Shown here: piece by piece, positions 1 through 8,335 of the stretch
Position numbering within the stretch: position 1 is the first letter of the stretch
How the letters are laid out: each line of letters begins with the position of its first letter
NCBI GenBank assembly: GCA_027486845.1
Contig: JAIXOL010000041.1
Span: forward strand, 62,001 to 126,000
Direction of reading: 5' to 3'
DNA: 64,000 nt
Source of the DNA: Cytophagaceae bacterium
GTDB lineage: Bacteria > Bacteroidota > Bacteroidia > Cytophagales > Spirosomataceae
Position numbers and translations under genes: made by a program
The notes under the pieces: model-generated
What the model was told of the DNA's origin: nothing
What the model saw: the letters and a program-made list of their open reading frames with translations, nothing else
The model's database searches: none

Positions 1-30
1 TACAATTTAAATAAAAATGAACCATCAAAA

Positions 31-68
31 CCCTCCAAGTTATTAAAAACGCTTGGGGGGTTTTGTTT
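31..68 (+). terminator. Rho-independent terminator of a gene upstream of the window
   Basis: A nine-base stem (31-39 pairing with 52-60, one G.U pair) with an A-rich loop is followed by a run of T at 61-64. It ends transcription coming from the left of the window and separates it from the hydrolase that starts at 84. Confidence 0.75.
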
Positions 69-83
69 AGAAACCCTAAAATA

Positions 84-1124
84 ATGAAATCACTTCTTCA
101 AATTCTACTCCTCAGTATTTTTATACCAATTTTCGGAAACGCTCAAGATGAAAAGCCAGCGGCAATCGAAAGGGCATGTCCAAGTGTCTTTTCTTTCAAT
201 AAAAATAAACAAACATATTCTTTTCGATATGCTAGCAACCACCCAATTGCAGAGCAAAACAAAAAAATTAAGCATTTAGTAATCTACATTCACGGTGCGA
301 GAAGAAACGGATTGGACTACTATGAATGGGGAGAAAAAGCTGTTAATGCAGCGAAAAAAAATGATGAAACTTTATTTATTTCGCCACAATTTAATTCAGA
401 GAAAGATTTAGAAGACCATAAACATGATAATAAGCATCTGTTTTGGACAAATAATAATTGGCGAGTAGGTGATGAATCGGTGTCGAGTAAAAACCGTAAA
501 ATGCAAGAATCATTCAGCAGTTTTAGTTTAATAGATTCTATGATTGCCAGAGCTTGTAATAAAAAGCTTTTTCCAAAACTGAAAAAAATTACAATAGTTG
601 GTCATTCGGCGGGTGGTCAGTTTGTTTCACGCTATGTGGGAATGACACCTATGCCAAATATATTTACTAGGTATAAATTTAATTTTATTGTCATGAATCC
701 ATCAAGTTATATGTATTTAGATGACCGTAGACCTGTTAAAACTGAAATGGGCTTAACTTTTATCAAGCCAGATACAACAGGTTGTAGTAGTTTCAACGAT
801 TACCCAAGAGGAATGGAAAAACTAAATCCTTATGCTGCTAAGATTGGGGTTGAAACAATTAAACAACAATTTTTGAACAGGGATGTTGCTTTTATTCTTG
901 GAGAAAAAGACGTAAATATGAATGATAGTAGTCTAGATAAATCTTGTGGTGGAAATCTTCAAGGAAGATTTAGATTAGAAAGGGGGCAGTTTTTTTATGA
1001 ATATCTTCAACTTTATTCGAATAAAAAGAAAATCCATCAAATTAAAACTGTCCCAAATGTAGCCCATGATGGCGATAAAATGGTAAATTCTAAAGCTGCA
1101 CTTTGGTTTATGTTTAGAATTTAG
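84..1124 (+). CDS. Secreted alpha/beta hydrolase-fold protein
   Basis: Predicted exported serine hydrolase of the alpha/beta fold, 346 residues; the substrate is unknown. The N-terminus is a signal peptide ending near FGNAQ, so the mature enzyme is likely periplasmic or secreted. The fold is shown by an oxyanion-type HGARRNG near residue 70, the nucleophile elbow GHSAGG with Ser175, and a C-terminal NVAHDGD that supplies a probable catalytic His328. The reading frame extends upstream to a TTG at 63, but that lies in the T-run of the preceding terminator, so the ATG at 84 is the better start. It is followed after 50 bases by a membrane protein gene on the same strand with no terminator between them, so the two may be co-transcribed. 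Esterase, lipase or peptidase activity are all possible. Confidence 0.75.
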   Translation: MKSLLQILLLSIFIPIFGNAQDEKPAAIERACPSVFSFNKNKQTYSFRYASNHPIAEQNKKIKHLVIYIHGARRNGLDYYEWGEKAVNAAKKNDETLFISPQFNSEKDLEDHKHDNKHLFWTNNNWRVGDESVSSKNRKMQESFSSFSLIDSMIARACNKKLFPKLKKITIVGHSAGGQFVSRYVGMTPMPNIFTRYKFNFIVMNPSSYMYLDDRRPVKTEMGLTFIKPDTTGCSSFNDYPRGMEKLNPYAAKIGVETIKQQFLNRDVAFILGEKDVNMNDSSLDKSCGGNLQGRFRLERGQFFYEYLQLYSNKKKIHQIKTVPNVAHDGDKMVNSKAALWFMFRI

Positions 1125-1174
1125 ATTTGGAAATTCAAACGCTTTCTTTTCCTTAAACTATTTACTCCAAGTCT

Positions 1175-2425
1175 ATGAATTATTTTCAAATCGAAAATGA
1201 TGCTATTATTGCGGGTCTTTTTTTAACAATATTAGCTGGGCTTTTTTTTAGCTCAGATTCAACCAATATTTTTTGGAAAAAATTATATGGTATTGTTCCG
1301 CCTTTATTGTTTTGTTATTTGTTACCGGGTTTTCTCAATAGTTATCATTTTATCAATGGTGAGGCCTCTGGTTTATATAGTTTTGCTACTAAATATTTAC
1401 TTCCGGCATCCTTGATTTTATTATTATCTACTGCAAATCTAAAAGCTATTTTTGGATTAGGAAATAAAGCTCTAATCATTTTCTTTACTGGTTCCATAGG
1501 TATAATCATTGGTGGGCCTATTGCATTAAGTGCAGTTTCGTTGTTTTCAGACACTTTTAAAATCGCAGCCCACGATGCTGGATATTGGAAAGGCTTGGTT
1601 ACCATTACGGGCTCATGGATAGGCGGAAGTAGCAGCCAATTGGCTTTGAAAGAGATTTATGGCTGCACTGAGGAGCTTTTTGTAATAATTTTGGTCATTG
1701 ACGCCCTTGTGTCTAATTTATGGACAGCTCTCTTATTTTATGGAGCTGGTATTACCCATAAAATTGATGCATGGCTCGGTGCAGACGCAACTTTGATAGA
1801 GGATGTTAAAAAAAATATTTTAAAATATAAAGAAACAAAAGATAAACCCGCAGACTTAAAGGACTTGTCATTTATTTTAGGTATAGGTTTTGGTGGTACC
1901 GCTTTGGCTCATGCCTGCAGCGGTTTCATTTCAAAATTATTTTTACCACATCGTGATTGGCTCATTTCGCATGGTTTAGAACCTTTTTCATCCCAATTCT
2001 TATGGCTAATTCTTCTGTCGACAAGTATTGGTATACTTTTATCGTTTACCAAAGTTAGAAAAATGGAAAAGTTGGGAAGCACAGATTTCGCAACTTTATT
2101 TATTTATTTTTTAATTATGACTATTGGTATGCGTTTAGATTTATTCAATCTAGGTGCAAACATAGGATTATTGGCTGTTGCTGTAATTTGGATGCTGATA
2201 CACATTATTTCAATGTTTATCGCCGCCAAAATCATAAAAGCACCTTTCTTTTTTGTGGCAGTAGGCAGCCAAGCAAATATTGGTGGTGTAGCCACTGCAC
2301 CTGCAGTGGCAGCTGCTTTTCATCCTTCTTTAGCTCCTGTGGGGGTTTTGTTGGCGGTTTTGAGCCATGTTATAGGTACTTATGCCGGCATTATTTCGGC
2401 GTGGTTGATGAGATTTGTCGATTAA
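1175..2425 (+). CDS. DUF819 family integral membrane protein
   Basis: Polytopic inner-membrane protein of 416 residues with about ten or eleven hydrophobic segments and a glycine-rich core. Recognisable family features are the GSWIGGSSSQLALKEIYG stretch near residue 150 and the late SQANIGGVATAPAVAAAF segment, which look like paired transporter half-motifs. DUF819 (YjcL-like) proteins are of unknown function and resemble sodium-coupled or anion transporters. A second, divergent member lies at 52743-53906 with the same arrangement (GGSMNFNA and SQANVGGSASAMA). The gene converges on the M20 peptidase gene that ends at 2457, and no clear terminator is visible in the 31-base gap. Confidence 0.8.
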   Translation: MNYFQIENDAIIAGLFLTILAGLFFSSDSTNIFWKKLYGIVPPLLFCYLLPGFLNSYHFINGEASGLYSFATKYLLPASLILLLSTANLKAIFGLGNKALIIFFTGSIGIIIGGPIALSAVSLFSDTFKIAAHDAGYWKGLVTITGSWIGGSSSQLALKEIYGCTEELFVIILVIDALVSNLWTALLFYGAGITHKIDAWLGADATLIEDVKKNILKYKETKDKPADLKDLSFILGIGFGGTALAHACSGFISKLFLPHRDWLISHGLEPFSSQFLWLILLSTSIGILLSFTKVRKMEKLGSTDFATLFIYFLIMTIGMRLDLFNLGANIGLLAVAVIWMLIHIISMFIAAKIIKAPFFFVAVGSQANIGGVATAPAVAAAFHPSLAPVGVLLAVLSHVIGTYAGIISAWLMRFVD

Positions 2426-2456
2426 AATCTTTTTACTAAATATATTATTGGCAATT

Positions 2457-3956
2457 CTAATCCGTTTTTTGTGTTAAGAGAGCGATGCACATTCTGATAC
2501 CTTCCTCGTAGTTTTTAATTTTGATGTTTTCATTTGGTGCATGTATATTGTTATAAGGATTAGGAATTCTCAACGAAACCGCTGGTACATCTAAGGTTTC
2601 AATAAATGAAGCCATTGGTTGTGAACCTCCCGTGGCACGTACTTTTAAAAATTTGCCCACAGATCTTTCCATTGATTTTCCTAGCCAAAGACCGATTTCT
2701 GAATCCATCGGAGTCCTAAATGGTAATGAGCCTTCTTTTTGTTTCAGTGTGGCCAAGGTTTTATATTTGGCTCGTTGCTGGTCTGTTGGTAAACTATCAA
2801 TTAATGTTACGCCTTGTTGTATCAAATATTTTTTGATTAAATCTATCTGCCTCGAACCAGGTGTTTCGGGTACTAACCGTAAATCTATTTCAGCAATTGC
2901 CATATTTGGAATAGTGGTTGTTACCTCTTTTCCTATATTTGATGCTCGCATACCGCGGATATTTAAACTTGGATACTGCATTGCTTCTTGATAACTTTGA
3001 CCCACTTTTTCTGCTTCTGCTATTCCAATTTCAGTATTTATTTCCGCCATTTTTTCTGGTATTTCTGCAAAAGATTTTTTATCAGCTTCTGATATGTTTA
3101 TCCCTTCATAATAACCTGGAATTGTTACTCTACCCTCATCGTCTTTCATACCCGCTAAAAGCTTTGCTAATTTTAGAGCTGGATTTGGAGCATAGTTGCC
3201 ATATTGTCCGCTGTGTAAATTTTCTTTTGCACCAAATACTGTAAGGGTTAGCGTTGCAATGCCTCTGGCTCCAAACATTATCGTTGGAATATCTGATATA
3301 TGTCTTGTACCATCCATGATAACCAAACGGTCAGCAGCCAATAGTGCACGATTCTTTTTTACTAAATCTGCAATAGTCGGTGAGCTTAACTCCTCCTGAA
3401 AATCCATGATTACTTTTACATTATACTCAGGTAGTATATTTCTTTTTCTTAAAGCGTTAAAAGCAGAAATAAAGCACATAGCAGGTCCTTTTGAGTCAGA
3501 GGTCGACCGTGCAAATATTTTCCATTCTGGATCTATCTTTTTTTCAATCTCTTGCCATGAAATCTCATCACCTTTTTGGTTTTTAATCACTGGTTCGAAA
3601 GGACTATTTTGACTCCAAGCAGACTTATCTACTGGCTGACCATCTATTTGTAAATAAAACAACACATTCGGCTTTTTTGGGTCGATAATATATTCTGCAT
3701 ATAAATGTGGTATTTTTGACGATACTATTTCAGTGGTCTTAAACCCTAAACTTTGAAATGTTTTTTCACACCATTTTAGGTTGGATTCAATTTGTTGAGG
3801 GTAATTACCATCATTGGGCATTTTTAGAAATTCCCTAAACATTAAAAGCGAGCCTTTAATCTCGGCTTTTTCAATTTCATTTATTTCGAGTTTGGTTAAG
3901 CTTTGACCAAAAACTGAGAATTGGAAAAAATATAGAAGAATAAAAAAAAATCTCAT
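2457..3956 (-). CDS. Secreted M20-family metallopeptidase homologue
   Basis: Exported 499-residue protein of the M20 (carnosinase/ArgE/DapE) family of di-zinc peptidases and deacylases. A signal peptide ends near FGQS. Family blocks are in order: the first metal motif region LQIDGQPVD (residues about 102-110), TSDSKGPAMC, the QEELSSP acidic pair, a dimerisation-domain GARGIATLTL and ENLHSGQYG, and the final IHAPNEN. The first block normally reads GHxD with a zinc-binding His; here that position is Gln103 (Q-I-D), while the other expected ligands are present. It may be a subfamily with one altered site or a catalytically changed enzyme. The gene is isolated, converging with a DUF819 gene and divergent from the propeller/cytochrome gene. 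Confidence 0.8.
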   Translation of the reverse strand: MRFFFILLYFFQFSVFGQSLTKLEINEIEKAEIKGSLLMFREFLKMPNDGNYPQQIESNLKWCEKTFQSLGFKTTEIVSSKIPHLYAEYIIDPKKPNVLFYLQIDGQPVDKSAWSQNSPFEPVIKNQKGDEISWQEIEKKIDPEWKIFARSTSDSKGPAMCFISAFNALRKRNILPEYNVKVIMDFQEELSSPTIADLVKKNRALLAADRLVIMDGTRHISDIPTIMFGARGIATLTLTVFGAKENLHSGQYGNYAPNPALKLAKLLAGMKDDEGRVTIPGYYEGINISEADKKSFAEIPEKMAEINTEIGIAEAEKVGQSYQEAMQYPSLNIRGMRASNIGKEVTTTIPNMAIAEIDLRLVPETPGSRQIDLIKKYLIQQGVTLIDSLPTDQQRAKYKTLATLKQKEGSLPFRTPMDSEIGLWLGKSMERSVGKFLKVRATGGSQPMASFIETLDVPAVSLRIPNPYNNIHAPNENIKIKNYEEGIRMCIALLTQKTD

Positions 3957-4387
3957 GAGTATTACTAATTTTATATAAAATGTATAGGGTAAAGATATAT
4001 AGAATCATGCAAATAGCAAAAGATAAAATACAATTACTTAAGCTAAAATAAACATTTACAATAAAGAGAATCCTGTGTTAAAAACGTATATTAATTTGTT
4101 TTTACTGCAAATTTTACGACATTAAAAGTATGCTATTTTAAAAACATATTTAGCAATTCTTACAGGAATATCAAAAATCCTCATTTCACTTAGTATTTAT
4201 TTAATCTGAAAAAGTCGGTTCATTTTTTTAATAAATGTTTTTAGTTACGACAAAAATCTTAATGTATTTAGCTTTATATTTGTTTTAGAAAGCTTCAACT
4301 TATTTCAATTTCTTAATAAATTAAATTTTGAAATTGATTTTTCATAAAATATTCAATCCTTATAAAACGCCTAACTATACTTTTTGT
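3957..4387. other. Divergent intergenic region, AT-rich
   Basis: About 430 bases separate the M20 gene (leftward) and the cytochrome-containing propeller gene (rightward). The only clear signal is the promoter-like box at 4275-4282. No ORF, RNA gene or repeat was recognised; composition is very AT-rich throughout. Confidence 0.5.
4275..4282 (+). promoter_or_regulatory. Bacteroidota -7 promoter box (TATATTTG)
   Basis: An exact match to TAnnTTTG lies about 105 bases ahead of the ATG at 4388. A matching -33 TTG is not evident, so the promoter call rests on the -7 element and its position. Confidence 0.4.
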
Positions 4388-6643
4388 ATGAAAAACACTT
4401 ATTCCTTATTTATTCTTTTTGCTTTATCAGCAATAGTTTATACTTCAAATACCTATTTTTCTTTAAGTGAGAATAAAGAGTCAAGGTTTTATTCTTTTTC
4501 TGATAGTCTTCATTCACGTACACCTACGCCACTTACACCCGAACAAAGTCGTTTGGCGTTTCGTGTACCTGTGGGTTATCACATGGAGTTGGTTGCAAGT
4601 GAGCCAATGATTACCGAGCCCGTTGCCATCGCTTGGGACGGTAACGCCCGAATGTATATTGCTCAAATGGAAACTTATACGCAAGATGCTGACGGAACAG
4701 GAACAAAAGAAAAGAAAAGCCGAGTAATGCTGTTGGAGGATACCGATAATGACGGAAAAATGGATAAAAGCACTGTTTTTATAAAAGATTTGCTTTTACC
4801 ACGAATGATTTTGTGCGTAAACCATGAACTTTTAGTCAACGAAACTGATACTTATGATATTTATAGTTATAAAGATACCAACGGCGATGGTGTAGCAGAC
4901 GTTAAAAAACCAGCTTATATTTTGGGGAAAGTAGCTGGTGGGAATTTAGAACATCAAAGAAGTGGTTTGGATTGGAATCTTGATAATTTTATCTATCAAA
5001 CCTATGATGCCGTTCGTTTTCGATATACAAAAGGTGTCCTTAAAGCAGATTCAATGCCAAGTGGCTCGAATGGTCAATGGGGACTTACACACGATAATTA
5101 TGGAAGATTATTCTTTAGTCGTGCAGGTGGCGAAAATGCAGGGAGTGGTTTTCAAATCAACCCAAAATATGGAGCTTTGGAGTTTTCAGATGCATATAGT
5201 GAAGAAAAATTTAGTCCAGTTTATCCCATAATTTCTACCCCCGATGTACAAGGTGGTAAGCCACGTTTGAATCCAGATAGTACGTTAAATCATTTTACTG
5301 CCGCCAACGGACAGTCTATATTTAGAGGTGACCGACTTCCTGCCGATTTAGTGGGCGATTATCTCGTCAACGAACCTGTTGCTCGTATCATTCGCCGTGC
5401 AAAAGTTATCAATAATCAAGGTAAAACTCAACTTGAAAACGCTTACGATAAAAAAGAGTTTATAGCCAGTAATGACTTTTATTTCCGTCCAACTAATACC
5501 TATACTGGACCCGATGGTTGCTTATATATTGTAGATATGAGTAGAGGTGTAATTCAAGAATCAAACTGGACATCAAAAGGGTCGTTTCTTAGAAGTAAAA
5601 TTGACTATTACGGCATTGCAAAGGTAAACCAACGAGGTAGAATTTGGCGTTTGGTTCATGATGATTTTAAAAGAGGGCCACAGCCAAAAATGTTGGATGT
5701 ACCAGCAAAATCATTATTAACGTATTTAGACCATCCAAACGGTTGGTGGCGAGACAATGCTCAGAAACAAATCATTATTTTAGATGACAAATCGATTGTG
5801 CCTACACTAAAAGCAATGGCTTTGGGAAAAATTAACACATCGGCACTCGGCAGATTACATGCACTTTGGACACTCGAAGGTTTAAATGCTATTGACAAAC
5901 CAACAATTTATGCTGCACTTAAAGATAACGACCTACAAGTTAGAAAAGCGGCAATCTGGATTTCAGAAATCTTTTTGAAACAAAACGACCAAGCCATGAT
6001 TGCGACAATTGGAAAGATGATTAACGATGAAAACTATGACATCAAAACTCAAATTTTGCTTTCGCTCGGAGCAAATAAAAGTGTATTGGCTAAACAAATT
6101 GTACAAGAGATTATGACTCAAAATGCTAATAATCAAATGATTACGAGCGTAAAAAAGAGTATTGATAAAAATGAAGATGCCAAAATTTATGGTATAAAAC
6201 TCGCAGGATTTACAGCATCCGAAAGAAAATTGATTTTAGCTGGTGGCGAAATTTACAAATCACTTTGTTCGGCTTGCCACGGAGCAGATGGAAAAGGTTT
6301 GCCAACAAATGCTGCCCCTGCCTTGAGAGGAGCAAAACACATCAATGCAGATAAAGATATCGCAATTAGAATTTTGATGAATGGCTTGAAAGGGCCAATC
6401 GAAGGTAAAACATACCCGAGTGTGATGCTTGCTATGAATGATAATTCTGATGAATGGATTGCTTCGATTGTGAGTTATATTCGTTACGAATTTGTTGGTA
6501 CTTCAATGAGAGTTGGTAAAGGACGACAATCAGCGGTAGTACAAGTATCTGATGTCAAAAAAATCAGAGAACAACACGCTGGCAAATCCGAACCTTGGAC
6601 AATCGAAGAATTAGACCAACTTTCTGCGGTAGTGAATCAATAA
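4388..6643 (+). CDS. Periplasmic propeller/HEAT protein with C-terminal cytochrome c domain
   Basis: Large exported protein (751 residues) of the PVC-type haem-binding family, built from a sorbosone/glucose-dehydrogenase-like beta-propeller (about residues 40-440), a HEAT-like helical repeat region (about 450-600) and a cytochrome c domain with CSACH near residue 627. Such proteins are thought to oxidise sugars or related substrates in the periplasm and pass electrons to the haem; the substrate here is not known. The ATG at 4388 opens directly onto a hydrophobic signal segment, whereas the longer frame from 4328 adds a polar extension, so the later start is preferred. Calcium-type DxDxDG runs (DTDNDGKMD, DTNGDGVAD) support the propeller. 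The next gene also encodes a c-type cytochrome, which suggests a shared electron route. Confidence 0.8.
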   Translation: MKNTYSLFILFALSAIVYTSNTYFSLSENKESRFYSFSDSLHSRTPTPLTPEQSRLAFRVPVGYHMELVASEPMITEPVAIAWDGNARMYIAQMETYTQDADGTGTKEKKSRVMLLEDTDNDGKMDKSTVFIKDLLLPRMILCVNHELLVNETDTYDIYSYKDTNGDGVADVKKPAYILGKVAGGNLEHQRSGLDWNLDNFIYQTYDAVRFRYTKGVLKADSMPSGSNGQWGLTHDNYGRLFFSRAGGENAGSGFQINPKYGALEFSDAYSEEKFSPVYPIISTPDVQGGKPRLNPDSTLNHFTAANGQSIFRGDRLPADLVGDYLVNEPVARIIRRAKVINNQGKTQLENAYDKKEFIASNDFYFRPTNTYTGPDGCLYIVDMSRGVIQESNWTSKGSFLRSKIDYYGIAKVNQRGRIWRLVHDDFKRGPQPKMLDVPAKSLLTYLDHPNGWWRDNAQKQIIILDDKSIVPTLKAMALGKINTSALGRLHALWTLEGLNAIDKPTIYAALKDNDLQVRKAAIWISEIFLKQNDQAMIATIGKMINDENYDIKTQILLSLGANKSVLAKQIVQEIMTQNANNQMITSVKKSIDKNEDAKIYGIKLAGFTASERKLILAGGEIYKSLCSACHGADGKGLPTNAAPALRGAKHINADKDIAIRILMNGLKGPIEGKTYPSVMLAMNDNSDEWIASIVSYIRYEFVGTSMRVGKGRQSAVVQVSDVKKIREQHAGKSEPWTIEELDQLSAVVNQ

Positions 6644-6756
6644 TTACTCAATCTTTTTTAAAATCCTTATTTGTTTAAACTTTTTTAAACATTATTTGTG
6701 TAACTTTTTTATATTGCACCGTTCCTCTTTTTTTAATTAAAAATCAACCAAAAACT

Positions 6757-7293
6757 ATGAAACTTCTTTTACCAGTTTTATTCCTTTTTATCGGTGTCAG
6801 TTCATTTATGTCGATGTCCGAACAAATTCCACAGGTGACAACGAAAGTTATTGCCAAAGATACAATGATGCTTGACCGTGAAAAGTACCTCGCTTTTTTG
6901 AAAGATTCATTGAAAGGCAAAGAATCAATGGTTGCCGATTCAGTTTTCAAAAATATCAAATCGTTGAAAGGGAAGTCAGTCGAACAATTATTGAGTATTA
7001 TGAATAATTGGGGACATGCATTGGGCGTAACCTGTAAGTTTTGCCATGAAACAACTAACTGGGCGTCTGAAAAAAGCCGAAACCATCTGCGTACCCGTGA
7101 AATGATTGTGATGAATGACCGCCTTAATCGTGATTTGCTTTCGCAAATGAAAGGTTTCCGTCAGCCTGTCACGATGGGTTGTATTTCGTGCCACAACGAA
7201 ATGAAAGAACCACCTCATGATGGTTCACGTCCGCAAGCCCCACGTCAACGTCCAGAAGGCGGCCCAAAACCACCAGAAGGTGCAAAAAACTAA
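6757..7293 (+). CDS. Two-haem c-type cytochrome (reaction-centre cytochrome-like)
   Basis: Exported 178-residue cytochrome with an N-terminal signal segment and two haem-attachment motifs, CKFCH and CISCH, about 45 residues apart. The stretch between them (SRNHLRTREMIVMNDRLN, then a helix) resembles the small proteins of Bacteroidota placed in the photosynthetic reaction-centre cytochrome c subunit family (PF02276); no photosynthesis is implied. The C-terminus is a proline-rich tail (PQAPRQRPEGGPKPPEG). It lies 113 bases after the propeller/cytochrome gene on the same strand and is followed by a strong terminator, so the two may be functional partners in periplasmic electron transfer. Confidence 0.75.
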   Translation: MKLLLPVLFLFIGVSSFMSMSEQIPQVTTKVIAKDTMMLDREKYLAFLKDSLKGKESMVADSVFKNIKSLKGKSVEQLLSIMNNWGHALGVTCKFCHETTNWASEKSRNHLRTREMIVMNDRLNRDLLSQMKGFRQPVTMGCISCHNEMKEPPHDGSRPQAPRQRPEGGPKPPEGAKN

Positions 7294-7346
7294 GGCTTTC
7301 TGTTGAAAAATAAGTTTTAGAATAGAATATAAATGAAATCCTCGTA

Positions 7347-7387
7347 ACGTGATAGACTCGAAACCCTCGAATCTATCACGTTTTTTT
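7347..7387 (+). terminator. Rho-independent terminator after the small cytochrome
   Basis: A perfect ten-base outer stem (7347-7356 with 7372-7381) encloses an inner CTCGA/TCGAa region and runs straight into seven T residues. It separates the cytochrome gene from the BlaI operon. Confidence 0.85.
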
Positions 7388-7426
7388 GTGCAGTAAAACG
7401 ATTTATAAAACAATGCTTTGAAAAAA

Positions 7427-7461
7427 ACTATAAAAATAGTTTTGAAACTAAAAATATAGTT
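7427..7461. promoter_or_regulatory. Paired operator dyads for the BlaI-type repressor
   Basis: Two inverted repeats, ACTATAAAAATAGT (7427-7440) and AACTAAAAATATAGTT (7446-7461), sit with centres 20 bases apart, about two helical turns. Both share the half-site ACTA/TAGT. They flank and overlap the promoter elements of the next gene, which is the position expected for autorepression by a BlaI/MecI dimer. Binding by this particular repressor is an inference. Confidence 0.6.
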
Positions 7462-7470
7462 ATACCTTTG
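7441..7470 (+). promoter_or_regulatory. Promoter of the blaI - tonB-domain - M56 operon
   Basis: TTTG at 7441-7444 and TACCTTTG at 7463-7470 are spaced 18 bases apart and match the Bacteroidota -33/-7 consensus. The promoter begins 23 bases before the ATG and is interleaved with the two dyads, so repressor and polymerase should compete. Confidence 0.65.
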
Positions 7471-7492
7471 AATCAGAATAAAAACCAAGAAA

Positions 7493-7864
7493 ATGGAATT
7501 GAGAGATTTAACCCGTGCTGAAGAAGAAGTAATGCAGATTTTGTGGGAAATAGAGCCAACATTTGTAAAAGATATTTTAGAATATTTCCCCGAACCTAAA
7601 CCGGCCTATAATACGGTTTCTACAATCGTTAGGATATTGGAACAAAAGGGTTTTGTGGGACATAAAGCCTATGGCAAAACGCATCAATATCATTCGTTGG
7701 TGAGCAAAGAGCAATATAAATCATTTGCAACTGGCAAATTAATGGAAAGTTATTTCGAGAATTCAGTCGAGGAAATGTTTTCGTTTTTTGTACGAGAAAA
7801 GAAAATAGACATGAAAGAAGCCGATGAGATTTTGAAGATGATTGAGGAGATGAAGAAAAAGTAA
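7493..7864 (+). CDS. BlaI/MecI/CopY-family transcriptional repressor
   Basis: Cytoplasmic winged-helix repressor of 123 residues, the usual size for the family. The N-terminal helix-turn-helix is seen in LTRAEEEVMQILWEIEPT and the recognition segment PAYNTVSTIVRILEQKGFV; the acidic/helical C-terminus is the dimerisation region. In BlaI/BlaR systems the repressor is inactivated by proteolysis after the membrane M56 sensor is triggered. It is first in an operon with a TonB-domain protein and the M56 sensor, and two inverted repeats in its own promoter suggest autoregulation. The inducing signal is not visible; beta-lactam sensing should not be assumed because no beta-lactamase is in the operon. 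Confidence 0.9.
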   Translation: MELRDLTRAEEEVMQILWEIEPTFVKDILEYFPEPKPAYNTVSTIVRILEQKGFVGHKAYGKTHQYHSLVSKEQYKSFATGKLMESYFENSVEEMFSFFVREKKIDMKEADEILKMIEEMKKK

Positions 7865-7893
7865 ATTATTCAACTACAATTTAAATATCAATT

Positions 7894-8298
7894 ATGAAAA
7901 AGCTATTTATAACCCTCTCTTTTGTTTTAATCGGTGTATTTTCATGCTTTGCCCAAAGCAATGAACCTGTTTATGAACAAGTAGATATAATGCCTGAATA
8001 TCAAGGTGGCACTAATGAAATGGTCAATTTTATTGGCAAAAACCTAAAATATCCAGAGCAAGCTGTGAAAGCAAATGTAATAGGAAAAGTTATTGTAAAA
8101 ATAATCATTGAAAAAGATGGCAGCGTCAATTCTGTATCTTTCTTGAAAGGAATTGGATTTGGTTGTGATGAAGAAGTAGAGAGAATTGTGAAATTAATGC
8201 CAAAATGGAAAGCCGGCATAAAAGATGGAAAAAACGTAAGAACATTTTTTATTCTACCTGTGATGTTTGCTTTAGAAAACACTAAAAAATCGAAGTAA
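7894..8298 (+). CDS. Secreted TonB C-terminal-domain protein
   Basis: A 134-residue protein with a signal peptide (cleavage near CFAQS) followed almost directly by a TonB C-terminal domain (YPEQAVKANVIGKVIVKIII ... LPVMFAL). Unlike classical TonB it has no proline-rich linker, and its single N-terminal hydrophobic segment looks cleavable, so it would be a free periplasmic domain. It is clearly related to the TonB-like domain inside the next protein: both carry FIGKNL-YP, DGS, LKGIG-GCDEEV and MPKW in the same order. It lies between the repressor and the sensor genes, 29 and 37 bases from them, so all three probably form one transcript. It might compete with or deliver a signal to the sensor; this is inference. 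Confidence 0.8.
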   Translation: MKKLFITLSFVLIGVFSCFAQSNEPVYEQVDIMPEYQGGTNEMVNFIGKNLKYPEQAVKANVIGKVIVKIIIEKDGSVNSVSFLKGIGFGCDEEVERIVKLMPKWKAGIKDGKNVRTFFILPVMFALENTKKSK

Positions 8299-8335
8299 AA
8301 AGCGTTTTATTCAAGCTTACAAAAACTTTTTGGAT

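Noticed and set aside
7427-7461. Terminator between the cytochrome and blaI genes
   Set aside because: The dyads lie inside the promoter, have short A-rich spacers without a T tract, and a strong terminator is already present at 7347-7387.
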